Below, one piece after another: positions 1-7,956 of a DNA stretch of 64,000 nucleotides. Under the pieces are notes generated by a model. The model did not search any database and was not told the DNA's origin. It was given only the letters and a program-made list of their open reading frames with translations. Origin of the DNA: Sphingomonas bacterium (lineage in GTDB: Bacteria; Pseudomonadota; Alphaproteobacteria; Sphingomonadales; Sphingomonadaceae); the NCBI RefSeq assembly GCF_903642285.1, contig NZ_CAHJWJ010000012.1, forward strand, positions 25,788-89,787, read 5' to 3'. Every line of letters starts with the position of its first letter. Position 1 is the first letter of the stretch. Made by a program: the position numbers and the translations under genes.

Positions 1-569
1 TCGATCCCGGCGACCTGATCGCCGCCTTCGCGACCGCGATCACGGCGGACCTCGACCCGCAGGTCGCGGACCTGGGCGACATGCTCGACGATTGCGAGGA
101 AAGCCTGGACGCGAACAAGGTGTTCGAACTGCGCCGCCATGTCACCCGCGTCCGCGTCGAGGCGATCGCCTATCGCCGTTTCCTGAACCCGCAGCGCACC
201 GCGCTGGAAAACCTGGCGGGGTTGCCCGGCGAATGGCTGGCCGCCGACGACCGGCAGCACCTCGCATCCGCCGCGGACCGTGCCGCGCGCATGGCGGAGG
301 AGGTGGAATCGATCCGCGAACGCGCGTCGCTGATCCATGAGGCGCTGACCGACCTGCGCGCCGAACAGATCGACCGGCGCAGTCTGGTCATCGCGATCGT
401 CGCGATGATCTTCCTGCCGCTGACCTTCATCACCGGCGTCTACGGCATGAACGTCGCGAACCTGCCCTATGCGCAGAGCCCCTGGGCGTTCGATGCGATC
501 ATGGGGTTCTGCCTGGCGATCACCGTCGGCGTGCTCGGCTATTTCATGCGCAAGCATTGGTTCCGGTAA
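1..569 (+). CDS. CorA/ZntB-family divalent metal transporter, C-terminal part
   Basis: The reading frame is open from base 3 and the 5' end lies outside the window. The visible ~188 residues hold a long helical cytoplasmic stretch followed by two membrane helices near the C-terminus. The first helix ends in the YGMN signature that forms the selectivity mouth of CorA-type pentameric channels, and the protein ends a few residues after the second helix (MRKHWFR). This layout is that of the CorA superfamily of inner-membrane magnesium, cobalt or zinc transporters. The loop after YGMN, which helps separate CorA from ZntB, is not diagnostic here, so the metal is not assigned. It is transcribed toward the flagellar array (convergent with fliS) and is probably unrelated to it. 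Confidence 0.85.
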   Translation, partial: DPGDLIAAFATAITADLDPQVADLGDMLDDCEESLDANKVFELRRHVTRVRVEAIAYRRFLNPQRTALENLAGLPGEWLAADDRQHLASAADRAARMAEEVESIRERASLIHEALTDLRAEQIDRRSLVIAIVAMIFLPLTFITGVYGMNVANLPYAQSPWAFDAIMGFCLAITVGVLGYFMRKHWFR

Positions 570-594
570 GGGGCGCGCTTTCTCGCCGGCCGGT

Positions 595-690
595 TACGAC
601 CCCGGATGTTCTCCCGCGAAAGCGGGAGCCCAGGGTTGCGGAGCACATCGCTCGTGGCGCCCGGACCCCCGCTTTCGCGAGGGAACCGTC
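595..690. repeat. Intergenic palindromic repeat (REP-like)
   Basis: A perfect 7-bp stem with a GAAA loop lies at 611-628 (CTCCCGC/GCGGGAG). A second, imperfect hairpin with the mirrored core CCGCTTTCGCG lies near 667-680. Two related hairpins in opposite orientation between convergent genes is the usual layout of a REP/BIME-type element. It could also act as a bidirectional terminator for the transporter gene and fliS. Confidence 0.5.
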
Positions 691-721
691 GGTTGCGCGT
701 TTCCGATGGACGAGGATGGTT

Positions 722-1123
722 CTACGCGGCGCGCGCCATCGTCCAGGCGGAGGCAACCTCGCCGATCGAGTCCGCCGCCGCGCGGAACGGGGAGGAATCA
801 TGGCCGACCGCGGCGTTGACGATCGTCCGCCGCGCCCCGGCGTAGAATTTCGCCAGCGTGCTCGACAGCGGCCCCCCGCGCTCATGGTCGAGACCGGCTT
901 CCAGCGCGAACAGGATCGCGGTCGCGCGGGTGATCCGCTCGCCCTTCTTCGCGAAATTGCGCGCGTCGGTCGCCCAGGCGGCGGCGCGCAGCGCGGCGAT
1001 CAGCTCCTCGTACAACAGCTGCACGAGCGCGGGCGCGTCGGCGCCGGAGGTGCGACCGGCGACGTCCACCTGGCGGTAGGTCGATGCGGGATCGCGGGCG
1101 AGGGCGGTGGCATAGGCCATCAT
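722..1123 (-). CDS. fliS: Flagellin export chaperone FliS
   Basis: This 133-residue all-helical protein has the FliS pattern: an N-terminal Tyr-containing segment, then ALVQLLYEELIAALRAA (residues ~32-48), typical of the first helices that clasp the flagellin C-terminus. FliS binds unpolymerised flagellin in the cytoplasm, prevents premature assembly and delivers it to the export gate. The ATG overlaps the fliD stop as TGATG, so translation is coupled to fliD. It is the last gene of the minus-strand array and is likely transcribed as a late gene from the sigma-28-type promoter upstream of fliD. Confidence 0.85.
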   Translation of the reverse strand: MMAYATALARDPASTYRQVDVAGRTSGADAPALVQLLYEELIAALRAAAWATDARNFAKKGERITRATAILFALEAGLDHERGGPLSSTLAKFYAGARRTIVNAAVGHDSSPFRAAADSIGEVASAWTMARAA

Positions 1124-2622
1124 CAGCTCGTCTTGTTCCAGGCGGCGATCTGCGCGGTCAGGAAGGTCTGGGTCGACTTGTAGGCGGAGATCTTGCTGTC
1201 CATCGCGGCATATTGCTGCGTCAGCTGCGTCTTGGTCGCGGCGGCCGCGGTCGTCTGATCGGTCTGCTCGTCGGTCACCGTGCTCTGCTGCTTGGTGTAG
1301 TTGGCGGTGTCGACGTCGAGGCCGTAGGTCGGGTCGGTCGCCGCGGTGGCGATCGCGGACAGCGCCGCCGACAGGCCGTTGCCGGTCGACGCGGTACCGC
1401 TGCCGATGGCCAGCATCGCCTCGACATCGTCGGGAAAATTGTTGAGCGCGTTGGACAGCGCGGTCTGGTCGAGCGTCAGCGTCCCGTCCTTGTTCGTGCC
1501 GACGCCCAGCTCGGCGAGCGTGGTCGGCGCCCCCGCGGCGGACGCGGTCGACAAGGGCGTCGTGGTCAGCTTTGCCAGGCTGCGCTGCAGCGCGGTGACG
1601 GCGGGATCGGCCTTCAGCACGCCCGTCACCGGATCGGTCTGCGTCTGAAGCGTCGCGAGCACCTGATTGTAGGTATCGACGATATTGCTGATCGCCTGGC
1701 TCAGCGCCGATCCGGGCGGCGTCGTGCCCAGCGTCACCGGCGTCGTCGAGGCCGCGACCAGCTTCAGCTGCACGCCGGAGATCAGGTTACTGATCGTGTT
1801 GCTGGCGCGGTGGAAGGTGGCGCCGTCCAGCGTCACGATCGCGTCCTGCGCGCTGGTGCCGATCGTCGTGCCCGTGGCGTCGCGCCCGACGTTGAGCGTC
1901 GACAGGCTGGTCCCCGTCGCGGTCGGGTCGGTGTCGGTACCGGTCAGCGAGAACGCCTGCGACGCGCCGGTCGCGCCCTTGATCGACAGGCGCTGCCCAT
2001 TGCCGTCGGCGATGACGGTCGCAGTGACACCGGCATTCGCCGCGTTGATCTTGGCCGCGATGCCCGACAGCGTCGCGTCGCTGCCGTCGATCGTGATCGA
2101 CACCGGGCTGGAACTGCCCGCGGTGAAGGTGGTCGTGCCGCTGCTGTCGGTCGAATCGCTGCCGAATTGGAGGGAGAAGGTGCCGGGGCGGAACGCGGTG
2201 GCCGGATCGACGGTGGTGTTGGTGGTCGCCGCCTGTGCGCTGGCAAGCTGGTTGACGACCAACGTCGCCGACAGGCCGGCGAGCTTGGATCCGGCAAGGC
2301 CCGTCGCGGTCAGCACAGAGGTGTTCGAACTGGCCGGCTGCGTCGACAGAGAGCCGCCGGTCGCCAGCGACCGGAACGCGCTTTCGAACCCGGTGATGCC
2401 GCTCTTCACCGCGGCGACGCCGGAAATCTGCGCGGTCAGCGTCGTCTGCTGGTCGGCGAGCTGGCTGTTCTTCGCGGCATATTGCGCGGTGACGAGCGAG
2501 CTGACGAGCGAGGTGATGTCGATGCCCGACCCCGCGCCCAGCGTCTGGACGATCGATGCCGGGGAAACCGTGGTCGTGGCCGCGGTCGAGCTGGTGCTGG
2601 TCGTGCTCGTGGTCGTCGTCAT
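1123..2622 (-). CDS. fliD: Flagellar filament cap protein FliD (HAP2)
   Basis: The gene encodes 499 residues. The start is the ATG at 2622, preceded by GGAGA; the open frame continues upstream only inside flhB. After a Thr/Ser-rich leader the conserved FliD N-terminus appears (IVQTLGAGSGIDITSLVSSL), and the C-terminus has the helical heptad region expected for the cap leg (AMDSKISAYKSTQTFLTAQI). FliD forms the pentameric cap at the filament tip under which flagellin folds. The middle is Thr/Ser/Ala-rich and variable, as usual for surface-exposed parts. It is coupled to fliS, and a sigma-28-type promoter lies in the 50-bp gap upstream. Confidence 0.92.
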   Translation of the reverse strand: MTTTTSTTSTSSTAATTTVSPASIVQTLGAGSGIDITSLVSSLVTAQYAAKNSQLADQQTTLTAQISGVAAVKSGITGFESAFRSLATGGSLSTQPASSNTSVLTATGLAGSKLAGLSATLVVNQLASAQAATTNTTVDPATAFRPGTFSLQFGSDSTDSSGTTTFTAGSSSPVSITIDGSDATLSGIAAKINAANAGVTATVIADGNGQRLSIKGATGASQAFSLTGTDTDPTATGTSLSTLNVGRDATGTTIGTSAQDAIVTLDGATFHRASNTISNLISGVQLKLVAASTTPVTLGTTPPGSALSQAISNIVDTYNQVLATLQTQTDPVTGVLKADPAVTALQRSLAKLTTTPLSTASAAGAPTTLAELGVGTNKDGTLTLDQTALSNALNNFPDDVEAMLAIGSGTASTGNGLSAALSAIATAATDPTYGLDVDTANYTKQQSTVTDEQTDQTTAAAATKTQLTQQYAAMDSKISAYKSTQTFLTAQIAAWNKTS

Positions 2623-2648
2623 CGTCGTATCTCCGGCACCTGTCTCAA

Positions 2649-2675
2649 GGAACGGCCGCGGCCCGGGATACTTTA
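2649..2675 (-). promoter_or_regulatory. Predicted sigma-28 (FliA) promoter of fliD-fliS
   Basis: Read on the minus strand, TAAAGTAT is followed by 11 bases and GCCGTTCC. The enterobacterial FliA consensus is TAAAGTTT-N11-GCCGATAA, so the -35 matches 7 of 8 bases, the spacing is exact and the -10 core GCCG is intact. It sits at the flhB stop, 27 bp before the fliD start codon, and would allow late expression of the cap and flagellin chaperone separately from the upstream export genes. Confidence 0.6.
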
Positions 2676-3800
2676 GGTCGTTTTGACGCCGTATTCGTCG
2701 AACCGCGCGGACGGCGGGACGTCTACGGGCGGCGGCATGCCGCCCATCTTCGCGTTCAGCCCGAGCACGAAGGCGAGCACGGTCGCCAGCGCCATGTACA
2801 AGTCGTCGCGGACCTCCTGCCCCTCGCGGCTGGTATAATAGACCGCGCGCGCCAGCATCGGATATTCCAGCATCGGCACCCGGTTCTCGCCCGCCAGTTC
2901 GCGGATCGCCGCCGCGGTCGCGCCGCGCCCGCGCGCGACGACGACGGGGACCTGGTCGCGGCCCCGATCGTAGCGGAGCGCCACGGCGAAGTGGGTGGGG
3001 TTGGTCAGCACGACATGCGCCTCCGCCACCGCCTTGCGGATGCTGCGGTTCGCCATCGCGCGCTGCTTGGCACGCTGGTTCTGCTTGGCTTCGGGCGAGC
3101 CTTCGGTTTCCTTGTGCTCGTCCTTGATCTCCTGTTTCGACATGCGCAATTTCGCCAGCAGGCGGACGATCTGGATCGGCACGTCGAGCCCGGCGATCGC
3201 CGCCAGCCCCGCCGCCATCGCGATCAGGACGCCGATGAACGTGCCGCCGAGCGCGCCGACCGCCGGGCCGAGATCGGCGGAGGACAGCCCGATCGTGACG
3301 TGCGACGCGCGCCACAGCATGTAGCCGCCGATCGTCCCGAGCAGCCCGACCTTGGCGAGCGACTTGCCGAGTTCGATCCAGCCGTTGGTGCCGAAGATCC
3401 GCTTCACCCCCGGCCCCGGGTTGATCCGCGATGCCTTCGGCGCGAGCAGCGATCCGTTGAAGTGCAGCGCGCCCAGGCTGCCGCCGCCAAGGATCGTCGC
3501 CGCCAGCGTCATTGCGAACAGGGCGGCGAGCGACGGCGCAAGCTTCCATCCCGCCTCGGCAAGCGGCCGCCAGGGGGAGAAATCGGCGATGTCCGCATGC
3601 GTGAACGACAGGCTCGCCGCCATCACCGCCTTGCATGCGCCGACGAGCGACCGGCCGAAGACCGACAGCCAGACGACCCCGGCCAGGACGACGAGCGCGG
3701 TGCCGAAATCCTTGGAACGAAGGACGTTGCCGTCCTTGACCGCGTCGCGCCGGCGCTTGGCGGTCGGCGCTTCGGTCTTTTCGCCGAACTCGTCCGCCAT
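2673..3800 (-). CDS. flhB: Flagellar type III export gate protein FlhB
   Basis: The 375-residue FlhB starts at the ATG at 3800 (MADEFGEKTEAPTAKRRRDA, the classic FlhB N-terminus). Four membrane segments occupy roughly residues 30-215. The cytoplasmic domain follows and contains the autocleavage motif NPTH (in HVVLTNPTHFAVALRYD), where FlhB cuts itself to switch export specificity from rod/hook to filament substrates. The start codon overlaps the fliR stop by one base. The usual partner in that switch, FliK, is encoded in the same operon. Confidence 0.95.
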   Translation of the reverse strand: MADEFGEKTEAPTAKRRRDAVKDGNVLRSKDFGTALVVLAGVVWLSVFGRSLVGACKAVMAASLSFTHADIADFSPWRPLAEAGWKLAPSLAALFAMTLAATILGGGSLGALHFNGSLLAPKASRINPGPGVKRIFGTNGWIELGKSLAKVGLLGTIGGYMLWRASHVTIGLSSADLGPAVGALGGTFIGVLIAMAAGLAAIAGLDVPIQIVRLLAKLRMSKQEIKDEHKETEGSPEAKQNQRAKQRAMANRSIRKAVAEAHVVLTNPTHFAVALRYDRGRDQVPVVVARGRGATAAAIRELAGENRVPMLEYPMLARAVYYTSREGQEVRDDLYMALATVLAFVLGLNAKMGGMPPPVDVPPSARFDEYGVKTT

Positions 3801-4573
3801 CAGCCGAGCACCAGGTTCTGCGTCGCGGCGAGCGCTTCGCGGATGATGACGACCATGTAATCGCCCATCGCCGGGAACGAGAGCGCGAGCGCGACGACCC
3901 CGACCGCCAGGCTGGCGGGCAGCCCCACCGCGAAGAGGTTCAGCGCCGGCGCGGCCCGGCTGAGCATCCCGACCACCAGGTTGAGGCACAGCAGCAGGAA
4001 GCCGACCGGCAGCGCGAGCAACAGCCCGGCGAGGAAGACGTAGCTGCCGAAGAACGCGATGTCCTTCAACCGGTCGACGCCGAGCCACGCGGCACCCGGC
4101 GGCAGCGCGTCATAGCTCTTCACGATCATCTCGACGAGCACCAGGTGGCCGTTCATCGACAGGAACAGAAGCGTCAGCATGACGGTGAAGAAGGTGCCGA
4201 GCGCGGGGGTCGAGCGGCCGTTCTGCGGATCGATCGAATTGGCGAAACCGATCCCCATCGACGTGCCGATGACCTCCGACGCCAGCAGCGGCGCGGCGAA
4301 CGCGACTTGCAGCACGAAGCCGAGCGCGATGCCGACCAGCGCCTCGGCAAGGACGGCAAGGATCGTCGCGACCGCGAAGATCTGCGGCGGCGGCACGATC
4401 GGATGCGATGCGAGCACGAGCACCCCGATCGCGCCGGACAGCGACACGCGCACGACGAGCGGCAACGAGACCGCGGCGAACACCGGTGCGGTCATGAAAG
4501 TCGCACCGACGCGGACCATCACGAATACGAGCGCCCAGAGTTGCGGTTCGATCGAGAGGCCTAGACCGAGCAC
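3800..4573 (-). CDS. fliR: Flagellar export gate protein FliR
   Basis: This 257-residue, strongly hydrophobic protein has about six membrane segments. Its N-terminus places hydrophobic helices around PQLWALVFVMVRVGATFMTAP, a hallmark of FliR, and RxGxxxxxxP lies in the first helix. FliR forms, with FliP and FliQ, the helical core of the flagellar type III export gate. The start is GTG at 4573, four bases after the fliQ stop. The end overlaps flhB by one base, giving the conserved order fliP-fliQ-fliR-flhB. Confidence 0.93.
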   Translation of the reverse strand: MLGLGLSIEPQLWALVFVMVRVGATFMTAPVFAAVSLPLVVRVSLSGAIGVLVLASHPIVPPPQIFAVATILAVLAEALVGIALGFVLQVAFAAPLLASEVIGTSMGIGFANSIDPQNGRSTPALGTFFTVMLTLLFLSMNGHLVLVEMIVKSYDALPPGAAWLGVDRLKDIAFFGSYVFLAGLLLALPVGFLLLCLNLVVGMLSRAAPALNLFAVGLPASLAVGVVALALSFPAMGDYMVVIIREALAATQNLVLG

Positions 4574-4577
4574 CCGC

Positions 4578-4847
4578 CTATTTCACCAGATCCGGAATGC
4601 GCTCGAAGATCCCGATCGTGAAATCGCTCAGCAACCCCAGGATCAGCCCGCCGAAGATCACGATCGAAACCGCGACCACCACCAGCTTCGGTACGAACGA
4701 CAAGGTCTGTTCGTTGATCGACGTCGCGGCCTGCACCATGCCGAGGATCAGCCCGGCCAGCAGCGCTGGGATCAGGATCGGCGCGCACGCCAGCGCGAGC
4801 ACCCACATCGTCTGGTTGGCGATCGTCAGGAAATAATCGGCGTCCAT
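4578..4847 (-). CDS. fliQ: Flagellar export gate protein FliQ
   Basis: An 89-residue protein with two hydrophobic helices (about residues 12-40 and 50-78), the normal FliQ size and topology. The signature ANQTMWVLALACAPILIPALLAGLILGMVQAATSINEQTLSF region runs over residues ~10-52. The ATG at 4847 is preferred over a TTG just upstream because GGAG lies about 7 bases before it. Four FliQ copies wrap the FliP-FliR core of the export gate. A palindromic repeat separates it from fliP, unusual in this otherwise tightly packed operon. Confidence 0.93.
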   Translation of the reverse strand: MDADYFLTIANQTMWVLALACAPILIPALLAGLILGMVQAATSINEQTLSFVPKLVVVAVSIVIFGGLILGLLSDFTIGIFERIPDLVK

Positions 4848-4862
4848 CAACGCGCTCCGTCA

Positions 4863-4936
4863 CCCCGGCCTTGTGCCGGGGTCCAGGGCAACGAGCGCCC
4901 CGTTTGTGACTCTGGATGCCGGGACGAGCCCGGCAT
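4863..4936. repeat. Paired palindromic repeat between fliP and fliQ
   Basis: There are two hairpins. CCCCGGC/GCCGGGG (4863-4881) has a CTTGT loop. ATGCCGGG/CCCGGCAT (4916-4936) has the complementary ACGAG-type loop. The same hairpin pair recurs upstream of the transglycosylase gene (23093-23166), and a half copy lies upstream of the motA-like gene (25659-25675), so it is a dispersed repeat family. Inside an operon it could attenuate transcription or stabilise upstream mRNA; that is inference. Confidence 0.75.
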
Positions 4937-4953
4937 GACGAAAACCAGTGCGC

Positions 4954-5835
4954 TCATGTCGCGAACGAATTGGCGAGGCTGCCCATCGTCAGCGCCCAGC
5001 CGTCGACGAGCACGAACAGCAGGATCTTGAACGGCATCGATATGATCGTCGGCGACATCATCATCATGCCGAGCGACATCAGGACCGTCGCGACCACGAG
5101 ATCGATGACGATGAAGGGCAGGAAGATCAGGAATCCGATCTGGAACGCGGTCTTCAGTTCGGACGTGATGAACGCGGGCAGCAGGACCGAGAAGGGAATG
5201 TCGTTGGTCGATGCATAGGGCCCCGACTTGGCGAGCCCGGCGAACAAGGTCACGTCGGCTTTGCGCGTCTGCTTCGCCATGAAGGCGTGCAAGGGCGCGC
5301 CCGCGGTCGTGATCATCTGCGTGCCCGCCAGCTTGCCCGCCGCATAGGGCTGGATCGCGGTCGTGTTGATCTGGGCGATCGTCGGCGCCATCACGAACAG
5401 CGACAGGAACAAGGCTAGGCCGATCAGGACCTGGTTGGGCGGCGTCTGCTGCAACCCCATCGCCTGGCGCAGCATCGACAGGACGATGATGATCCGCGTG
5501 AAGCTGGTCATCATCAGCAGGATGCCGGGCAGGATCGTCAGCAGCCCCATGATGATGAGGACCTGGAGCGACATCGACAGCGGCGCGGACTGGCCGGTCG
5601 CGGCCGCCGCACCGCCACCGATCTGGCCGAGCGCGCGGTCCACCGCATCGCCGACGCCGGGGGCGGCGGGGGCCGCGGGTGGAACTTGCGCGAAGGCGGG
5701 GACCGCGACGATCAAGGCGATCAGGACCGCGAGCGCGATCCACCACCACCGGCGGCTGCGGGATGCGCCGGTGCCGGTGCCGGTCGTACGGAACAGCGCG
5801 GGGCCGGAGCCCTTGCGCGTGACGGTGACGGTCAT
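4954..5835 (-). CDS. fliP: Flagellar export gate protein FliP
   Basis: The 293-residue FliP carries an N-terminal extension with an Arg-rich stretch and a signal-anchor (about residues 33-49, ending AFAQ). The highly conserved body follows: TSFTRIIIVLSMLRQAMG and later PSVLLPAFITSELKTAFQIGF-like sequence (here SVLLPAFITSELKTAFQIG), the FliP signatures. FliP forms the pentameric core of the export gate with FliR. Its ATG overlaps the fliO stop as ATGA. The leader is cleavable in enterobacteria; processing here is expected but not shown. Confidence 0.95.
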   Translation of the reverse strand: MTVTVTRKGSGPALFRTTGTGTGASRSRRWWWIALAVLIALIVAVPAFAQVPPAAPAAPGVGDAVDRALGQIGGGAAAATGQSAPLSMSLQVLIIMGLLTILPGILLMMTSFTRIIIVLSMLRQAMGLQQTPPNQVLIGLALFLSLFVMAPTIAQINTTAIQPYAAGKLAGTQMITTAGAPLHAFMAKQTRKADVTLFAGLAKSGPYASTNDIPFSVLLPAFITSELKTAFQIGFLIFLPFIVIDLVVATVLMSLGMMMMSPTIISMPFKILLFVLVDGWALTMGSLANSFAT

Positions 5836-6086
5836 AGACCCGCCTTGTCGATCAGCGTGACGCCGTTACGCGCGACCGACACGAGCAGCCGGCGGCCCTC
5901 GAAATCGATGACCGCCAGCTTGACGCCGGTCGACACCATCATCGTCTCGCGCACCGTCACCATGCGGTTGGCCGGCTTGCCCGGCATCCGCGTCTCGAAC
6001 TTGCGCCACAGGACGAGGCAACCGACCATCAGGCCGCACACGAGCGGCAGCAGGACGACGAGCTTCAGGACATAGGACCACAGCAC
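5832..6086 (-). CDS. fliO: Flagellar biosynthesis protein FliO
   Basis: This small protein (84 residues) has one N-terminal membrane helix (about residues 5-27) followed by a short cytoplasmic beta-rich domain containing MVSTGVKLAVIDFEGRRLLV, the usual FliO pattern. FliO is a chaperone-scaffold that helps assemble the FliP ring. Similarity in this family is low, so the call rests on size, topology, the short domain and the conserved position between fliN and fliP. The start is GTG at 6086, four bases after the fliN stop. Confidence 0.8.
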   Translation of the reverse strand: MLWSYVLKLVVLLPLVCGLMVGCLVLWRKFETRMPGKPANRMVTVRETMMVSTGVKLAVIDFEGRRLLVSVARNGVTLIDKAGL

Positions 6087-6090
6087 CGGG

Positions 6091-6381
6091 TCAGCCGCGC
6101 TTTTCGGGGCTGACGAGTTCGGTCATGCGGACGCCGAAACGCTCGCCGACGGTCATGACCTCGCCGCGACCGATCAGCGTGCCGTTGACGAACACGTCGA
6201 GCAGCTCGTTGGCCTGCCGGTCCAGCTCGATCACGCTCGATTCGTCGAGCGCGAGCAGTTCGCGCAGCGTCAGCGAGGTCGACCCGATCTCAACGGTCAG
6301 CTTGACATCGACGTCCTGCAGCAGCCGGAAATTGGCCGCAAGCGAAGCGTCGACCGGAAACCCGCCGGTCATGTCGTTCAT
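6091..6381 (-). CDS. fliN: Flagellar motor switch protein FliN
   Basis: The 96-residue protein is essentially one SpoA domain: DVDVKLTVEIGSTSLTLREL at ~25-44, then LDRQANELLDVFVNGTLIGRGEVMTVGERFGVR, which is diagnostic for FliN. Tetramers of FliN with FliM form the C-ring wall and dock the FliH-FliI ATPase complex. The ATG at 6381 overlaps the fliM stop (ATGA). Compared with many FliN proteins the N-terminal extension is short. Confidence 0.95.
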   Translation of the reverse strand: MNDMTGGFPVDASLAANFRLLQDVDVKLTVEIGSTSLTLRELLALDESSVIELDRQANELLDVFVNGTLIGRGEVMTVGERFGVRMTELVSPEKRG

Positions 6382-7343
6382 GAATGCATTCCTTCGTCGA
6401 TGCGGGAAATGGAGGTGAGCTGGATCGCGGCGCGCCCGTTCGACGTGCCGACGGTGCCGCAGCCGAGCCGGTCCTTGCCGACCATGACGGGGACTTCGTT
6501 GGCGATATCGATCGGGATGACGTCGCCGGCCTTCAGCGCCATCAGCGTCGACAGCGAGACGACGGGTTCGGCGAGGACGGAGCGGATCGGGAAGCGCACC
6601 GTCATCGCCGCGCGCGTCAGCCCGCTGCGCCACTGCGGATCGGGCGCGGACGTCTTGCCGAGCACCTTGGCGGTCAGCGACGCACCGTGCGGCTTCAGCG
6701 CGGCGACCGGATAGACCAGATCGACGAACACCGGCTTCGCATCGCCGATCGCCAGGCCGAAACGCGTGACGATGACGGGATCTTCGCCGTCGATATCGGC
6801 CAGGATGGCGGCGTTCGCCTCGACCCGGCCGGGGGTGAAACTGATCCGTGCGAGCGGTTCCCAGCTGGCGGCGAGCGGCACCGCGATCGATGCGCCCAGC
6901 CGCGCGATCAGCGCCTCGGCCGCCGGTGAGAATTCGGTCGGAAGCATCGGTGCCACCGCACCGGTGCCGCCGAAGAACAGGTCGAGCAGGCCCAGTATGA
7001 AGCGCCCGTCGAACATGCAGAATGCCTGGCCCGTCGGGCCGAAGCCTGCCGTCGGCGTCATCGCGAGCGGCAACCAGGCGGTCAGGAGGTCGCCGCGCTC
7101 CTGCCGGTAATCGACGAAGCGTTCGACCGACAGCGGCTCCGCCCAGCAGCGCACCTCTCGTCGCACCACGGGTTCGAACACGCCGCGCATCGACCGCGCG
7201 AGCCGGGCCGACAGATGCTGGAGCGTGTGGAGATCGCCGAACGGGTTCAGCTTTACCGCGCCCAGCACGCCGTCATGCGCCGCGCGCCCGCGGGTGCGTT
7301 TGCGGCGTTCGGGCGTATCCTTGGTTGTCGCGGCGTTAACCAT
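6378..7343 (-). CDS. fliM: Flagellar motor switch protein FliM
   Basis: A 321-residue FliM with a CheC-like middle domain (about residues 45-230) and a C-terminal SpoA domain (about 245-315, ending in the NGRAAIQLTSI pattern). FliM links FliG to FliN in the C-ring and receives CheY-phosphate. The N-terminal CheY-binding peptide, normally LSQxEIDxLL near residue 1-16, is not recognisable: the N-terminus is basic (ERRKRTRGRAAHDG). That suggests altered or weak CheY binding. It overlaps fliN (ATGA) and starts 3 bp after fliL. Confidence 0.93.
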   Translation of the reverse strand: MVNAATTKDTPERRKRTRGRAAHDGVLGAVKLNPFGDLHTLQHLSARLARSMRGVFEPVVRREVRCWAEPLSVERFVDYRQERGDLLTAWLPLAMTPTAGFGPTGQAFCMFDGRFILGLLDLFFGGTGAVAPMLPTEFSPAAEALIARLGASIAVPLAASWEPLARISFTPGRVEANAAILADIDGEDPVIVTRFGLAIGDAKPVFVDLVYPVAALKPHGASLTAKVLGKTSAPDPQWRSGLTRAAMTVRFPIRSVLAEPVVSLSTLMALKAGDVIPIDIANEVPVMVGKDRLGCGTVGTSNGRAAIQLTSISRIDEGMHS

Positions 7344-7346
7344 GCC

Positions 7347-7946
7347 TCACTGAACAACGAAATTGGTAAAGTAGACGTTACTGACCCCGCCGAATCCTTC
7401 CTTTTGCTTCAAAACATCGTTAATCGCATGGACCAGCCGGACCTGGAGCCGGTGCTTCCCCTCGGTCGTGTAGACCTGCTCCTCGGACGTATCGCCGAGC
7501 GTCATCAGGATGGCGGAGCGCACCGCGATGTCGTTGGTCTTCAGGTTCTGGATGACGGTGTCGTCGTACGGCGTGGACACCGCGACGCCGACCTGAACGA
7601 AACGCGGCGAGTTCTGCAGGTTCGCGGTGAAATCCTTTTCCATCGCGAAATAATTGGACGCATATCGATCGCCGCCCTCGCCCGACGGGGGTGCGTTGCC
7701 CTTGGCGGGTGCCGATTCGCCTCCGCCGGCGCTGCGTTTCTGTTCGTTCTTGGGGACGAGCTTCGGCCCCTCGACCACGGGCTTGGCCTTTTCGCCACCG
7801 CCGCCGACCATGCCGCTCCTCGCCGCATACAGCCCTGCCCCGACCCCGCTGCCGATCAGGGCCAGCAGGGCGACGCCCATCACCAGCATTTTGCCGAGCT
7901 TGCCCTTCTTCTTGGCAGGGACTTCGGTATCGGATTTGTCGCTCAT
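7347..7946 (-). CDS. fliL: Flagellar basal body-associated protein FliL
   Basis: FliL (199 residues) has a basic cytoplasmic N-terminus (KKKGKLGK), one membrane helix at about residues 19-41, a linker rich in Gly/Lys/Pro and a periplasmic FliL domain containing FTANLQNSPRFVQVGVAVS and ending FTNFVVQ. FliL rings surround the stator units and support torque or stator engagement. It lies 10 bp after fliK and 3 bp before fliM. Confidence 0.92.
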   Translation of the reverse strand: MSDKSDTEVPAKKKGKLGKMLVMGVALLALIGSGVGAGLYAARSGMVGGGGEKAKPVVEGPKLVPKNEQKRSAGGGESAPAKGNAPPSGEGGDRYASNYFAMEKDFTANLQNSPRFVQVGVAVSTPYDDTVIQNLKTNDIAVRSAILMTLGDTSEEQVYTTEGKHRLQVRLVHAINDVLKQKEGFGGVSNVYFTNFVVQ

Positions 7947-7956
7947 CGGTTCGTCC

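Noticed and set aside
1084..2676. Long plus-strand open frames opposite fliD (up to 530 codons)
   Set aside because: They lie opposite a clear FliD and encode Arg/Gly-rich low-complexity sequence typical of antisense frames in high-GC DNA.
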